From contig NZ_CP134890.1 of the NCBI RefSeq assembly GCF_032098525.1, forward strand, positions 868,001 to 932,000: DNA of 64,000 nt, read 5' to 3'. Shown piece by piece: positions 9,117 to 17,773 of the stretch. How positions within the stretch are numbered: the stretch's first letter is position 1; the number at the start of each line of letters is the position of its first letter. Made by a program: the position numbers and the translations under genes. Source of the DNA: Flavobacterium sp. PMTSA4. GTDB taxonomy: Bacteria > Bacteroidota > Bacteroidia > Flavobacteriales > Flavobacteriaceae. A model generated the notes under the pieces. The model was given only the letters and a program-made list of their open reading frames with translations. It ran no database searches and was not told the origin of the DNA.

Positions 9117-9989
9117 ATGAACTACATAAAACACCTAACTGGCTTTTTCGACCGAGTAGCAAAAGACAAACTACTCAACCCAACCCATGTAAGTTTGTAC
9201 ATAGCATTATTCCAATTTTGGAATTGCAACCGGTTTAAAAACCCAATCAGTATCTCTCGCGATGAGGTGATGCGAATAAGCAAAATCAGTTCCAAAGCAA
9301 CCTACCACAAGTGCTTGAAGAATTTGCATGCACAAGGCTATATTAAATATGAACCATCCTATAACCCATTCAAAGGAAGCCATGTTTTTTTATTCAATTT
9401 TTCCGATGATTTGAAGCCGTTACCAAAAAGTACCAGTTCAAATTCTAAACCAGTAATTGAACAAGTAGTGAACAAGTCTTGTACAAGTGATGAAACAAGT
9501 AGTGAACAGGTTAGTGAACAAGTCCTAGTACCTTATATAAACAATATAAACATATCAAACGATTCAAACAATGAAAAGATTGCAAACTTGAACGATCAAG
9601 CAAAAAATTTTGAAGATAAAAATAATTCTTCAGATAAAATTGTCATCCCGAGCGTGTCACATCGAGCGCAGTCGAGATGCGAGGGAACTCAAAAAGAAAA
9701 AAAGTTGCGTAAAAAAAAGAAAAGTTTCATTGAACCAGACTTTCAGGAAATAAAATCCTATTTCCAAGAAAACAACTTCCCGGAACTTGAAGCCCAAAAA
9801 TTCTTCAATTATTTCTCCAGCATCGGTTGGCTAGTTGGCGGTAAAACACCTATGATCGACTGGCAAGCCGCAGCACAAAACTGGATACTAAACAGCGTCA
9901 ATTTCAATCACAACAACGACACAACACCGACAAATCGACCAAAATACCTCAACACCACAACCGATAAAAACTATGCCGAACCGCTTTAG
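9117..9989 (+). CDS. winged-helix replication/regulatory protein, DnaD-like
   Basis: A 290-residue protein. The first 90 residues form a winged helix (NPTHVSLYIALFQFWNCNRF, then DEVMRISKISSKATYHKC) like replication-initiation proteins of Bacteroidota elements. Residues about 210-270 resemble the DnaD/phage O tail (IDWQAAAQNWILNS). Together with the following DnaC-like ATPase this suggests helicase loading during replication of a phage or plasmid-derived element. The low-complexity linker (about residues 100-200) carries an in-frame REP-like insertion at 9642-9690. The start ATG is well placed before the conserved N-terminus. Confidence 0.6.
   Translation: MNYIKHLTGFFDRVAKDKLLNPTHVSLYIALFQFWNCNRFKNPISISRDEVMRISKISSKATYHKCLKNLHAQGYIKYEPSYNPFKGSHVFLFNFSDDLKPLPKSTSSNSKPVIEQVVNKSCTSDETSSEQVSEQVLVPYINNINISNDSNNEKIANLNDQAKNFEDKNNSSDKIVIPSVSHRAQSRCEGTQKEKKLRKKKKSFIEPDFQEIKSYFQENNFPELEAQKFFNYFSSIGWLVGGKTPMIDWQAAAQNWILNSVNFNHNNDTTPTNRPKYLNTTTDKNYAEPL
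9642..9690. repeat. REP-like element inside a coding sequence
   Basis: The segment contains CATCGAGCGCAGTCGAGATG, close to the intergenic repeats at 8935 and 10715, but lies within the linker of the preceding gene. It is translated in frame as PSVSHRAQSRCEGT, a peptide unlike its surroundings. The reading frame is kept. Confidence 0.6.
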
Positions 9990-10013
9990 TCATTGAAAGG
10001 CACAAAGCAATCT

Positions 10014-10071
10014 CATTCCGTCACTTCGAGTAATTTTTAAGTTTTTCACTTAAAAATTGTATCGAGAAGCT
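10014..10071. repeat. REP-like palindrome
   Basis: The unit runs GTCACTTCGAGTAATTTTT, then an inverted copy TTAAAAATTGTATCGAGAAG. Inner arms ATTTTTAAG/CTTAAAAAT (10033-10041 and 10049-10057) are perfect. The same family occurs at 12296-12350. Confidence 0.65.
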
Positions 10072-10081
10072 TTAAAATAAT

Positions 10082-10705
10082 ATGGAAAACGAAATAAAAT
10101 CCCATTACAGCTATTCAGAAGTCATAGTATGGCTAGAAAAAAAAGGCGTCGAACTATACGGCAATCATTTCAAAATTATAGAAACGGATTACCCAATCGT
10201 GTACAAACTCATTGCCTATTTCCTAAGAGACGAGCCAACATGTTTTCAATATAGAATAAATCTCGAAAAGGGAATACTATTATCCGGTCCAATCGGTTGC
10301 GGGAAAACATCGCTCATGAACCTAATGAAATACCTAACAGCAACCGAACATAAATTCTACGTAAAACCCTGTCGAGACATCAGCTTTGAATTTATTCAGG
10401 ACGGCTACCAAATCATCCACAAATACAGCATCGGCAAACTCTACCAATCCGAACCAAGAACCTATTGTTTTGACGATTTGGGAACAGAAAACAACCTAAA
10501 ATATTTTGGAAACGAGTGTAATGTAATGGCAGAAATTCTATTAAGCAGATACGATCTATTCATCTCTAAAAAACTAAAAACACACATCACCACAAACCTA
10601 TCAGCCACAGAAATAGAAACCCATTACGGCAACCGAGTTCGTTCACGATTAAGAGAGATGGTAAACCTAATAGCATACGATAAATCAACACCAGACAAGA
10701 GATAA
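10082..10705 (+). CDS. DnaC-like AAA+ ATPase
   Basis: A 207-residue ATPase with Walker A GPIGCGKTSL near residue 68, Walker B CFDDLGTEN near residue 135 and a sensor-like Arg finger region NRVRSRLREM near the end. The FDDLG box and length fit DnaC/IstB-type helicase loaders carried by phages and integrative elements. It follows the DnaD-like gene by 92 bases with a REP palindrome between them. I infer a role in loading replicative helicase. IstB is less likely because no IstA transposase is near. Confidence 0.7.
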   Translation: MENEIKSHYSYSEVIVWLEKKGVELYGNHFKIIETDYPIVYKLIAYFLRDEPTCFQYRINLEKGILLSGPIGCGKTSLMNLMKYLTATEHKFYVKPCRDISFEFIQDGYQIIHKYSIGKLYQSEPRTYCFDDLGTENNLKYFGNECNVMAEILLSRYDLFISKKLKTHITTNLSATEIETHYGNRVRSRLREMVNLIAYDKSTPDKR

Positions 10706-10710
10706 AAGTT

Positions 10711-10780
10711 GTCACACTGAGCGCAGTCGAAGTGCTTTGCGGACTTTGTGCCTTCTTTGTGCCCTTTGCGGTTTAAAAAA
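10711..10780. repeat. REP-like repeat cluster
   Basis: CACTGAGCGCAGTCGAAGTG (10714-10733) repeats the unit seen at 8935 and 9665. It is followed by TTTGTGCCCTTTGCGGTTTA, related to 9050-9075. Together they fill the gap between the ATPase and the next gene. Confidence 0.6.
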
Positions 10781-10788
10781 AGAACAAC

Positions 10789-11409
10789 ATGAAAACTATA
10801 ACCACCTTCTGGAACTACTTCCAACAAAACAACTTCGTTTTCCTACTCCTAAACGAAATCCCAAAAGACGAACTAAAAAACCATTTCGACAAGCTAATCG
10901 AAATACTACATCAATACAATAATGATATAGACCTCATCATTAAAAATAAAACAAATGGTACAGAATTAATCATCACCGCAAACGGAAATCCCTATCTTTT
11001 CAAAGAAGTAGAATTACTAGTCCATCATGCACCAGTTATAGAACGCTGGAAAATAACCGCATTCCTTCAGCCAGAAACCAACCTAACCAAATACGAAAAC
11101 GGCACCGACAAGCCACTAGACTATTACGGCATCACTTTACGAATAAGCGAAATGTATTTCATCCCATTAGAAAACCCGGATAAACCAACCGATTTAGGTA
11201 TAAAAGTGTTACTCAAAAACCACATCGTCCACAAAGACAACCCTAGACTTCGCGAAGCAGTTTACGTTCATATTGAACATCTAATTGGTGAAAAATCCTT
11301 TGCAAATGATATAGCATTTATTGAGATTGCACAATTGGAAGGAGACAATCAAAACCAGATTGAATTATATAATCTAAAATCCTATATCGACATTGAAATG
11401 AAAAGTTAA
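10789..11409 (+). CDS. conserved-looking hypothetical protein (206 aa)
   Basis: A soluble 206-residue protein without signal peptide or membrane segment. The N-terminal 50 residues are Asn/aromatic-rich and helical; the rest alternates strands and helices. I recognise no domain. It closes the HTH/DnaD/DnaC module, same strand and regular spacing, and may belong to it. An inverted repeat at its stop codon may end transcription. Confidence 0.5.
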   Translation: MKTITTFWNYFQQNNFVFLLLNEIPKDELKNHFDKLIEILHQYNNDIDLIIKNKTNGTELIITANGNPYLFKEVELLVHHAPVIERWKITAFLQPETNLTKYENGTDKPLDYYGITLRISEMYFIPLENPDKPTDLGIKVLLKNHIVHKDNPRLREAVYVHIEHLIGEKSFANDIAFIEIAQLEGDNQNQIELYNLKSYIDIEMKS

Positions 11410-11449
11410 GTTTTGGCAATAATTCTCATTTACTGCCAAAGCTTAACTG
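11405..11449 (+). terminator. inverted repeat, possible terminator
   Basis: GTTAAGTTTTGGCA (11405-11418) pairs with TGCCAAAGCTTAAC, one mismatch in 14, right at the stop of the preceding gene. No long T-run follows, so termination is only possible. The TTTGGCA/TGCCAAA core recurs in the palindrome upstream of the second hipB. Confidence 0.4.
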
Positions 11450-11865
11450 ATAAAAAAGATGTTTCGTAGTAAAATAATCAGGTTTAACCTGACGAAATAA
11501 CTATGAATGATAACATCCCATATCCCAATGTTCGATATTTGTCCCAATTATTGACAACATTTGGGACAAAATAGAGTAGTGAATACAAGAAAGTGGGTAG
11601 AAAAGATGGGTAGATAATCAACCTAAAATCGCTTTATATCATATTGCTAAACTACTGATTTATTGAATAATAAAAAATAATCGTTTTCAATTCAAGAGAA
11701 ATTAACATCTAAAAGTGGGTAAAAAAAATTAAAAACTAAATACTTAAAAAACAAAACAATAAACCTGTTTTTATACAATAAACCACATTGGTTTACTATT
11801 AATACTTTAGTTTATCGTTTGCAATACAAAGTAAATCACAATACGAAACAAAAGAAATCTGCTAT
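11450..11865. other. gene-free AT-rich stretch
   Basis: About 415 bases with no ORF of note. GTGGGTAGAAAAGATGGGTAG-type short repeats occur near 11590 and again near 11715, but I see no clear element. Confidence 0.4.
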
Positions 11866-11973
11866 ATAACTTTGGCAAAAAGTAGTTTTTTTGCCAAAGT
11901 TATACCACAACTAAAAACCATTATGTTTGTTATTTCAAACATAAATAGTATATTTGTTCAGAATAACAAACAT
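11866..11973 (+). promoter_or_regulatory. promoter and operator region of hipBA locus 2
   Basis: A 16-bp perfect inverted repeat (ATAACTTTGGCAAAAA, 11866-11881 with 11888-11903) is followed by an 11-bp inverted repeat, ATGTTTGTTAT/ATAACAAACAT (11923-11933 and 11963-11973). The second repeat brackets a promoter: TTG at 11927-11929, a 19-base spacer and TATATTTG at 11949-11956. Autorepression by the HipB-like product is inferred from this overlap. Confidence 0.6.
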
Positions 11974-11978
11974 TTGAT

Positions 11979-12275
11979 ATGGCAACTACCAGTAAAAAGC
12001 AATCTGTTTTTCCAAAATACGAGAAAGTATTAGAACAGATGGGAGAAAATGTAAAGATGGCTCGTAAAAGGCGAAAACTTACGATGATTCAAGTGGCGGA
12101 AAGAGCTGATATTGCGAGGTCAACCTTACACCTAATTGAGCAAGGAAGCCCAAGTGTGGCTATGGGTGCCTATTTCAATGTACTACGAGTGTTAGGCCTA
12201 CAAGATGATTTCCTAAAACTAGCTGCAGACGACGAACTGGGAAGAAAACTCCAAGACCTAGAACTTTTAAAATAA
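11979..12275 (+). CDS. hipB: HipB-like XRE-family antitoxin
   Basis: A 98-residue protein with a central XRE helix-turn-helix: RKLTMIQVAERADIARSTLH, then LIEQGSPSVAMGAYFNVLRV. The gene sits 104 bases before a full-length hipA, with a REP-like palindrome between them. In this two-gene family HipB neutralises HipA and represses the operon. It is not closely similar to the hipB at 5.2 kb: length and recognition helix differ, and so do the upstream palindromes. Confidence 0.8.
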   Translation: MATTSKKQSVFPKYEKVLEQMGENVKMARKRRKLTMIQVAERADIARSTLHLIEQGSPSVAMGAYFNVLRVLGLQDDFLKLAADDELGRKLQDLELLK

Positions 12276-12295
12276 CTATAAGATATAAATAAAAC

Positions 12296-12350
12296 GTCAA
12301 TTCGAGTGATTTTTACGTAATGCAATGGAGTGAAAATTGTATCGAAAACC
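12296..12350. repeat. REP-like palindrome between hipB and hipA
   Basis: The unit GTCAATTCGAGTGATTTTTA with the tail GTGAAAATTGTATCGAAAAC matches the repeat at 10014-10071. Its position inside an operon could affect the hipB:hipA expression ratio. Confidence 0.6.
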
Positions 12351-12379
12351 TTTTAAATTAAAAAATACAACCATCTAAA

Positions 12380-13627
12380 ATGTCCACAAAAACTGATATA
12401 TACGTTTACGCTCATTGGATTGGAATGCAAGAACCAAAGATAGTTGGTATTTTGTCTGCACAACAAGCCAAAGGCAAGAAAGCATTTAGCTTTGAGTACG
12501 ATAAGGAATGGCTCAAATCAGGACAACAATTCTTACTTGACCCCGACATACAATTGTATGGTGGGCCACAATATCCAAATCAAAAAGAGAACTTCGGAAT
12601 TTTTCTCGACAGTATGCCCGATACTTGGGGTCGCACACTTATGAAACGTAGAGAAGCTCAACAGGCAAAAGAGAAAAAAGAAAAACCGAAAACACTCTAT
12701 GACATAGATTACTTATTGGGAGTTTACGATGAAAGCCGTATGGGAGCATTACGTTTTAAAATAGATCCCAATAGAGATTTTTTAGATAATAACAAAACAG
12801 TTCCCACACCACCTTGGTCGTCCATTAGAGAATTACAAAATGCAGCACATATCTTCGAAAATGACGTACATAATGAAGAAGTAAATCGATGGCTATCGGT
12901 ATTGATGGCACCAGGTTCTTCATTAGGTGGAGCACGACCTAAAGCCAATATTCTAGACGCAGATAAAAGTCTTTGGATTGCCAAATTTCCATCCAAAACA
13001 GATACCATTGACAAAGCTGCTTGGGAATTTTTAGCGTATCAATTGGCAACTAAGGCTGGTATTGAAATGGCACCTTGTCGTATGGAAAGAATTTTAGGCA
13101 AACACCATACCTTTTTCACAAAACGCTTCGACCGTGAAAAAGGAGAACGAATCCACTTTGCATCTGCAATGACAATGACAGGAAATAACGAAGACACCAT
13201 TCGAGACAACCAAGCAAGCTACTTAGACATAGCAGAATTCATCAGTAATCACGGAGCAAACATAGAAGCCAACCTACACCAACTATGGAGAAGAATAATA
13301 TTTAACATAGCCATTTCCAACACCGATGATCATTTAAGAAACCATGGATTTATACTAACCAAAGAAGGTTGGATTTTATCTCCGGCTTATGACCTCAACT
13401 CCTCAATAGATAAGGACGGTCTAGCCTTAAATATTGATGCTGATAACAATGAATTGGATTTCGATTTAGCAAAAAGTATAGGTGAATATTTTCGATTAAA
13501 CAATAATCAAATGGAGGAAATTATCCAACAAGTCTTAAGAGTTACAAACAAATGGAAAACAATGGCAAATGAAATCGGAATTTCCCGTAACGAACAAGAA
13601 TTGATGGAAAAAGCGTTTAAACTATAA
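12380..13627 (+). CDS. hipA: HipA family toxin kinase, full length
   Basis: A 415-residue kinase with both HipA domains. The N-terminal subdomain (about 1-115) includes NFGIFLDSMPDTWGRTLM. The loop PGSSLGGARPKA lies near residue 177, an ATP-site Lys in LWIAKFPS, the catalytic loop NTDDHLRNHGFI near residue 313 and LSPAYDLN near 335. This is a complete two-gene HipAB type, unlike the split locus at 3.7-5.3 kb. Predicted activity is Ser/Thr phosphorylation of a host target such as an aminoacyl-tRNA synthetase. The gene ends just before decayed sequence. Confidence 0.85.
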   Translation: MSTKTDIYVYAHWIGMQEPKIVGILSAQQAKGKKAFSFEYDKEWLKSGQQFLLDPDIQLYGGPQYPNQKENFGIFLDSMPDTWGRTLMKRREAQQAKEKKEKPKTLYDIDYLLGVYDESRMGALRFKIDPNRDFLDNNKTVPTPPWSSIRELQNAAHIFENDVHNEEVNRWLSVLMAPGSSLGGARPKANILDADKSLWIAKFPSKTDTIDKAAWEFLAYQLATKAGIEMAPCRMERILGKHHTFFTKRFDREKGERIHFASAMTMTGNNEDTIRDNQASYLDIAEFISNHGANIEANLHQLWRRIIFNIAISNTDDHLRNHGFILTKEGWILSPAYDLNSSIDKDGLALNIDADNNELDFDLAKSIGEYFRLNNNQMEEIIQQVLRVTNKWKTMANEIGISRNEQELMEKAFKL

Positions 13628-13633
13628 ACAATA

Positions 13634-13720
13634 ATGAGAATCATTCATTTATCAGATATGCATTTGAGTAAAGACAATATTGAAGATTTTATGAAATCAT
13701 TCATTTTGCAGAGACATTAA
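13634..13720 (+). pseudogene. truncated metallophosphoesterase 5' end
   Basis: The frame reads MRIIHLSDMHLSKDNIEDFM and stops after 28 residues. HLSDMHL is the first metal-binding motif of calcineurin-like phosphoesterases. The remaining motifs (GDxxD, GNHD) are absent downstream, so only the start of the gene survives. It begins six bases after the hipA stop. Confidence 0.6.
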
Positions 13721-13737
13721 GAGAATTATAAAAAACA

Positions 13738-14211
13738 GATAACAATTTTAAAGAGCTTCAGAAAAAATTACTTCCTACAAATAAATCTACACAAGAAGGA
13801 GTTCCATTTGTAGAAATAGCTGATACATTTGTTCGCTAAAAATTTAAAGTTAGTTTTCCTGTAGAAAATAATATTGATAAATCCCCTGATATAAAAATTA
13901 AAGCTACTGACACTAATGATTTTTTTTCATTGAAGTTTCATCACTCAATGAAAACCAAGAAAGAATCACAACAAGAGATAATTATTATTTCTTTCATAAA
14001 AATTTTCATTACCTACCTTCATATTATAGTTTGGTAACTATATACAAGTTTACGATATTTAAAAACATATTTAGGTGTAGTAGTACATTCTAAAATTGTA
14101 GATAATAATAAAGAGGAAGTAATTACTATCGATAAACATATTTATAGAAAAAAAGTTATAAAAGACCTAAGCTATGAATCATTATACATAATAAGAATTC
14201 TGAATTATTGA
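13738..14211 (+). pseudogene. decayed coding sequence, family not identified
   Basis: Short open stretches with protein-like composition follow one another in different frames. Examples are ELQKKLLPTNKSTQEGVPFV (from about 13755) and FKVSFPVENNIDKSPDIKIK (from about 13843), then a segment near 14078-14170 with DNNKEEVITIDKHIYRKK. Stops and frame changes separate them. They look like remnants of one or two genes. The following 14212-14546 is AT-rich with nothing recognised. Confidence 0.35.
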
Positions 14212-14546
14212 TTTCTAATGAAACTTTCAAAAAAAGTATATAAAACATTTTAAAAAATGTAATAACCAGAATGTACTTTTTCATTTATTGGTAAACTGAC
14301 GTTATATTCTTCTGTAACCACTCTCTTTCTCACTTCTTACTTCTTACTCCCTACTCTACTAAATAGTTAGGGTTAGATTAGTATCTCAAATAGTAAATAA
14401 CCAAATTTAATTTTCTTGATTATTTGAACTACAAATTCAATACCTCTAAAATAATAATATCCTTTTTAAATAAATGTAACTAAAAGTAAAGTACTAACCA
14501 ATGCTTAATTTTTTTTAATTCCTAAACTATTAAAAAACAACCTACT

Positions 14547-14564
14547 TTATGATTATAGTCATAA
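14547..14564. promoter_or_regulatory. Crp/Fnr-type box upstream of the nos genes
   Basis: TTATGA-TTATAG-TCATAA is a perfect 6-6-6 palindrome. Its centre (14555.5) is 36.5 bp from the G of a -7-like CCTTTG ending at 14592. This places it near -41.5 and so as a class II activator site. Five similar boxes occur at other genes of this region. Confidence 0.75.
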
Positions 14565-14617
14565 AATTAACTCTATTCAATTAAGACCTTTGGAATATTA
14601 TTTTAAATCTAAACAAT

Positions 14618-15094
14618 ATGAAAAAATTAGTAGTATTTATCACAGCTGTAATGCTATTTTCTTGTGGTAAAAAAGAAAAAGAAGCAGAGGAATACAATCC
14701 GGCAACAGCCACAGAAAATGCAACAACATCTGCAGATCCTTCGAGTTATGATCCAAAAAGAGGTGAAGGAAAATTTGACAATGTAGAACTTGGGCCAACT
14801 TTAGATCAAGCAATGGCTTCCAAAGGAGAGGAAGTTTCCAGTGTAAAATGTACTTCTTGCCACAAACTTACCGATGAAAAATTAGTAGGCCCAGGTTGGA
14901 AAGGTGTAACAGAAAGAAGAAAACCGGAATGGATTATGAATTTCATAACTAATCCTGATCCAATGATTGATAAAGATCCTGAAGTTCAGGCGCAATTGGA
15001 GATATGTTTGGTTCGTATGCCAAATCAAGGGCTTAGTGACGATGATGCCCGAAACATTTTGGAATATATGCGTAAAAATGACGGTGTAAAATAA
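14618..15094 (+). CDS. lipoprotein cytochrome c, nos-associated
   Basis: A 158-residue monohaem cytochrome c. A signal peptide ends in the lipobox LFSC (Cys16), so the protein is anchored in a membrane on the periplasmic side. An acidic linker leads to the haem site CTSCH (residues 78-82). The likely Met ligand is in VRMPNQGLSD. It is the first gene after the regulatory box and directly precedes nosZ, so it is probably the electron donor to N2O reductase. Such a cytochrome is common in clade II nos clusters, which lack NosR. Confidence 0.8.
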   Translation: MKKLVVFITAVMLFSCGKKEKEAEEYNPATATENATTSADPSSYDPKRGEGKFDNVELGPTLDQAMASKGEEVSSVKCTSCHKLTDEKLVGPGWKGVTERRKPEWIMNFITNPDPMIDKDPEVQAQLEICLVRMPNQGLSDDDARNILEYMRKNDGVK

Positions 15095-15156
15095 ACCAAA
15101 ACAAGAGATTGGTTAACCCGTAAAAGTGCTGACCAATCTTATTTAAATTCAATAAT

Positions 15157-17136
15157 ATGAAAAATAAGTTTGTAAAAGCAATTTTTGCTATTGTCCTTGG
15201 AAGTGCTTTAGTCACTTCTTGTAAACCAAAAAATTCTGGTGATGCCGTTAGTGGTGATGCTGCTCAAAAAGCATACGTTGCTCCAGGAAAATATGATGAG
15301 TTCTATAATTTCGTATCAGGAGGTTTCAGCGGACAATTAAGTGTTTATGGTCTTCCGAGCGGAAGATTGTTTAGGGTAATTCCTGTTTTTTCGGTAGATC
15401 CAGAAAAAGGTTGGGGATATAGTGAAGAAACAAAGCCTATGTTAAATACCTCTAATGGATTTGTGCCTTGGGATGATTTGCATCATACTGAAATGTCACA
15501 AACCAATGGAGAAGTTGATGGACGTTGGGTTTTTGGTAATGCTAATAACACACCTCGTATTGCTCGTATCGATTTAAAAACATTTAAAACTGCCGAAATT
15601 ATAGAGTTGCCTAACAGTGGTGGAAATCATTCTTCTCCATTCATTACTGAAAACACAGAATATGTAGTGGCAGGAACTCGTTTCAGTGTACCTGCAGATT
15701 ATTCAAATGGTGACGTTCCTATTAATACGTATAAAGAAAACTTCAAAGGTCATATCAGCTTTGTAAAAGTAGGTAAGGAAGGCGAAATGGATTTGGCTTT
15801 TCAAATAGTAACTCCAGGAATTAACTTTGACCTTTCCCATGCTGGAAAAGGAAAGTCTCACGGTTGGTTCTTCTTCTCTTGTTATAATACAGAGCAAGCA
15901 AATACTTTGCTTGAAGTAAATGCTTCTCAACGTGATAAGGACTTTATTATGGCTGTAAACTGGAAAAAAGCCGAAGAATACATCAAAGCAGGAAAAGGCA
16001 AAAAACAGTCTGTAAAATATGCTCATAACAAATGGAATGAAAAAACACATACAGCAACATCAGAAATCAAAAACGAAGTGTTGGTATTGGATTCTGCTGA
16101 ACTGAAAGACATTTGTTATATGATTCCTTGTCCAAAATCACCACACGGATGTGACGTAGATCCAACAGGTGAATACATCGTAGGTTCAGGAAAACTAGCT
16201 GCTTTAATACCTGTATTTAGTTTTGATAAATTAATGGGAGCGATTAAAAACAAACAATTTGAAGGTGATTATAGCGGAATTCCTGTTGTAAAATATGAAG
16301 CAGCTTTACATGGTGAAGTTCAAAAACCAGGATTAGGTCCGTTACATACTGAGTTTGACGGCAAAGGAAATGCTTATACAACGTTTTTTGTATCCTCTGA
16401 AGTTGTAAAATGGGATATCAAATCACTGAAAGTATTAGACAGGGTTCCTACTTATTATTCCGTAGGTCATCTTTGTATTCCTGGCGGTGACAGTAAAAAA
16501 CCTTTTGGCAAATATTTAATTGCTTACAATAAAATCACAAAAGACCGCTATTTACCAACAGGACCAGAATTAGCACAATCGGCTCAAATATTTGACATTA
16601 GCGGAGATAAAATGCAGTTAATACTCGATTTTCCGACTATTGGTGAGCCGCATTATGCACAAGCTGCTCCAGCTGATTTAATCCGAAACAACGGTCAGTT
16701 GAAATTCTATCCTATTAAAGATAATAATCATCCGTATGCAACCAAAGGTGAAAAAGAAGCTAAGGTAGTTCGCGAAGGAAATAAAGTTCATGTTTATATG
16801 ACATCTATCCGTTCTCACTTTGCTCCGGATAATATTGAAGGAATAAAAGTAGGTGACGAAGTATATTTCCATGTAACTAATTTGGAGCAAGATTGGGATG
16901 TACCTCACGGATTTGCTATCAAAGGTGCTGATAACGGTGAATTACTCATTATGCCTGGTGAAACCACTACCTTGAAATGGCTTCCGAAAAAAGCAGGAAT
17001 GTATCCGATGTATTGTACTGACTTCTGTAGTGCATTGCATCAGGAAATGCAAGGTTATGTAAGAGTTTCTCCTGTAGGAAGTTCCGTTCCGCTCACTTGG
17101 AGTGTAGGAACTAATCTTCCAAAGACTACCAAATAA
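15157..17136 (+). CDS. nosZ: nitrous-oxide reductase, clade II type
   Basis: A 659-residue enzyme that reduces N2O to N2. The N-terminus is a Sec-type signal with a lipobox (ALVTSC, Cys22) instead of the twin-arginine signal of clade I enzymes. The seven-bladed propeller carries CuZ-ligand motifs WDDLHHTE near residue 106, SPHGCDVD, LGPLHTEFDG and GEPHYAQA. The C-terminal cupredoxin domain has the CuA site CTDFCSALHQEM near residue 618. All expected copper ligands appear present. A predicted intrinsic terminator follows directly, which could lower expression of the accessory genes relative to nosZ. Confidence 0.95.
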   Translation: MKNKFVKAIFAIVLGSALVTSCKPKNSGDAVSGDAAQKAYVAPGKYDEFYNFVSGGFSGQLSVYGLPSGRLFRVIPVFSVDPEKGWGYSEETKPMLNTSNGFVPWDDLHHTEMSQTNGEVDGRWVFGNANNTPRIARIDLKTFKTAEIIELPNSGGNHSSPFITENTEYVVAGTRFSVPADYSNGDVPINTYKENFKGHISFVKVGKEGEMDLAFQIVTPGINFDLSHAGKGKSHGWFFFSCYNTEQANTLLEVNASQRDKDFIMAVNWKKAEEYIKAGKGKKQSVKYAHNKWNEKTHTATSEIKNEVLVLDSAELKDICYMIPCPKSPHGCDVDPTGEYIVGSGKLAALIPVFSFDKLMGAIKNKQFEGDYSGIPVVKYEAALHGEVQKPGLGPLHTEFDGKGNAYTTFFVSSEVVKWDIKSLKVLDRVPTYYSVGHLCIPGGDSKKPFGKYLIAYNKITKDRYLPTGPELAQSAQIFDISGDKMQLILDFPTIGEPHYAQAAPADLIRNNGQLKFYPIKDNNHPYATKGEKEAKVVREGNKVHVYMTSIRSHFAPDNIEGIKVGDEVYFHVTNLEQDWDVPHGFAIKGADNGELLIMPGETTTLKWLPKKAGMYPMYCTDFCSALHQEMQGYVRVSPVGSSVPLTWSVGTNLPKTTK

Positions 17137-17144
17137 AATTAACC

Positions 17145-17177
17145 AAAGGGAACGGATTTTATTTGTTCCCTTTTTTT
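17145..17177 (+). terminator. intrinsic terminator after nosZ
   Basis: AAAGGGAAC (17145-17153) pairs with GTTCCCTTT (17165-17173), followed by a T-run. It lies 8 bases after the nosZ stop, inside the cluster. It may act as a partial terminator separating structural and maturation genes. Confidence 0.75.
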
Positions 17178-17187
17178 CTCAAATCAA

Positions 17188-17772
17188 ATGAAAAATGTAA
17201 AAATATCCGGATTATCCAAAGTATTATTACTTATAACAGCAGTACTTTTTGCCAGTTCACTATTTGTTCCAATGTGGCAAATTCAACTCGAAGCACCGCA
17301 ATATCCCGAAGGACTTGTTCTTAGATTACATGCTAATAAAATCGGAGGTGATGTGGAAATAATCAACGGATTAAACCACTATATCGGCATGGCAACTTTA
17401 CATACAGAAAACTTTTTCGAATTTACCGTTTTGCCTTATATCATCGGTGGATTTGTTTTGATTTCAGTTTTACTGATTTTTATTACCAAAAGAAAAGCAG
17501 TGCTTTATTTTCTGTTTCTATATGTTGTCTTTGTAATTTTAGCTGCAGTAGATTTTTATCGATGGAATTATGAATATGGACATAATCTTGACCCTAATGC
17601 GGCTATCAAAGTCCCCGGAATGGCATATCAACCACCTCTTATAGGTTATAAACAATTATTAAACTTTGGGGCCTACTCTATTCCTGATACTGGTGGATGG
17701 ATGTTGACTGTTGCAGGAATACTGATATTTTTAGTAGTACTTAAAGAATATAAATTCAATAAAAATAAATAG
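17188..17772 (+). CDS. nos-cluster integral membrane protein
   Basis: A 194-residue protein with about four membrane segments: one at the N-terminus (VLLLITAVLFASSLFVPMWQ), two around residues 90-125 and one at the C-terminus. A periplasmic loop follows the first segment, and another lies between segments three and four. Clade II nos clusters carry a membrane protein of this kind next to nosZ (NosB-like in Epsilonproteobacteria). Orthology is inferred from position and topology only. It is followed after one base by nosL. Confidence 0.6.
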   Translation: MKNVKISGLSKVLLLITAVLFASSLFVPMWQIQLEAPQYPEGLVLRLHANKIGGDVEIINGLNHYIGMATLHTENFFEFTVLPYIIGGFVLISVLLIFITKRKAVLYFLFLYVVFVILAAVDFYRWNYEYGHNLDPNAAIKVPGMAYQPPLIGYKQLLNFGAYSIPDTGGWMLTVAGILIFLVVLKEYKFNKNK

Positions 17773-17773
17773 T

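Noticed and set aside
9117..10705. IS21-type IstA/IstB pair
   Set aside because: The ATPase resembles DnaC/IstB, but the gene before it has a winged-helix replication-type N-terminus and no DDE transposase motifs.
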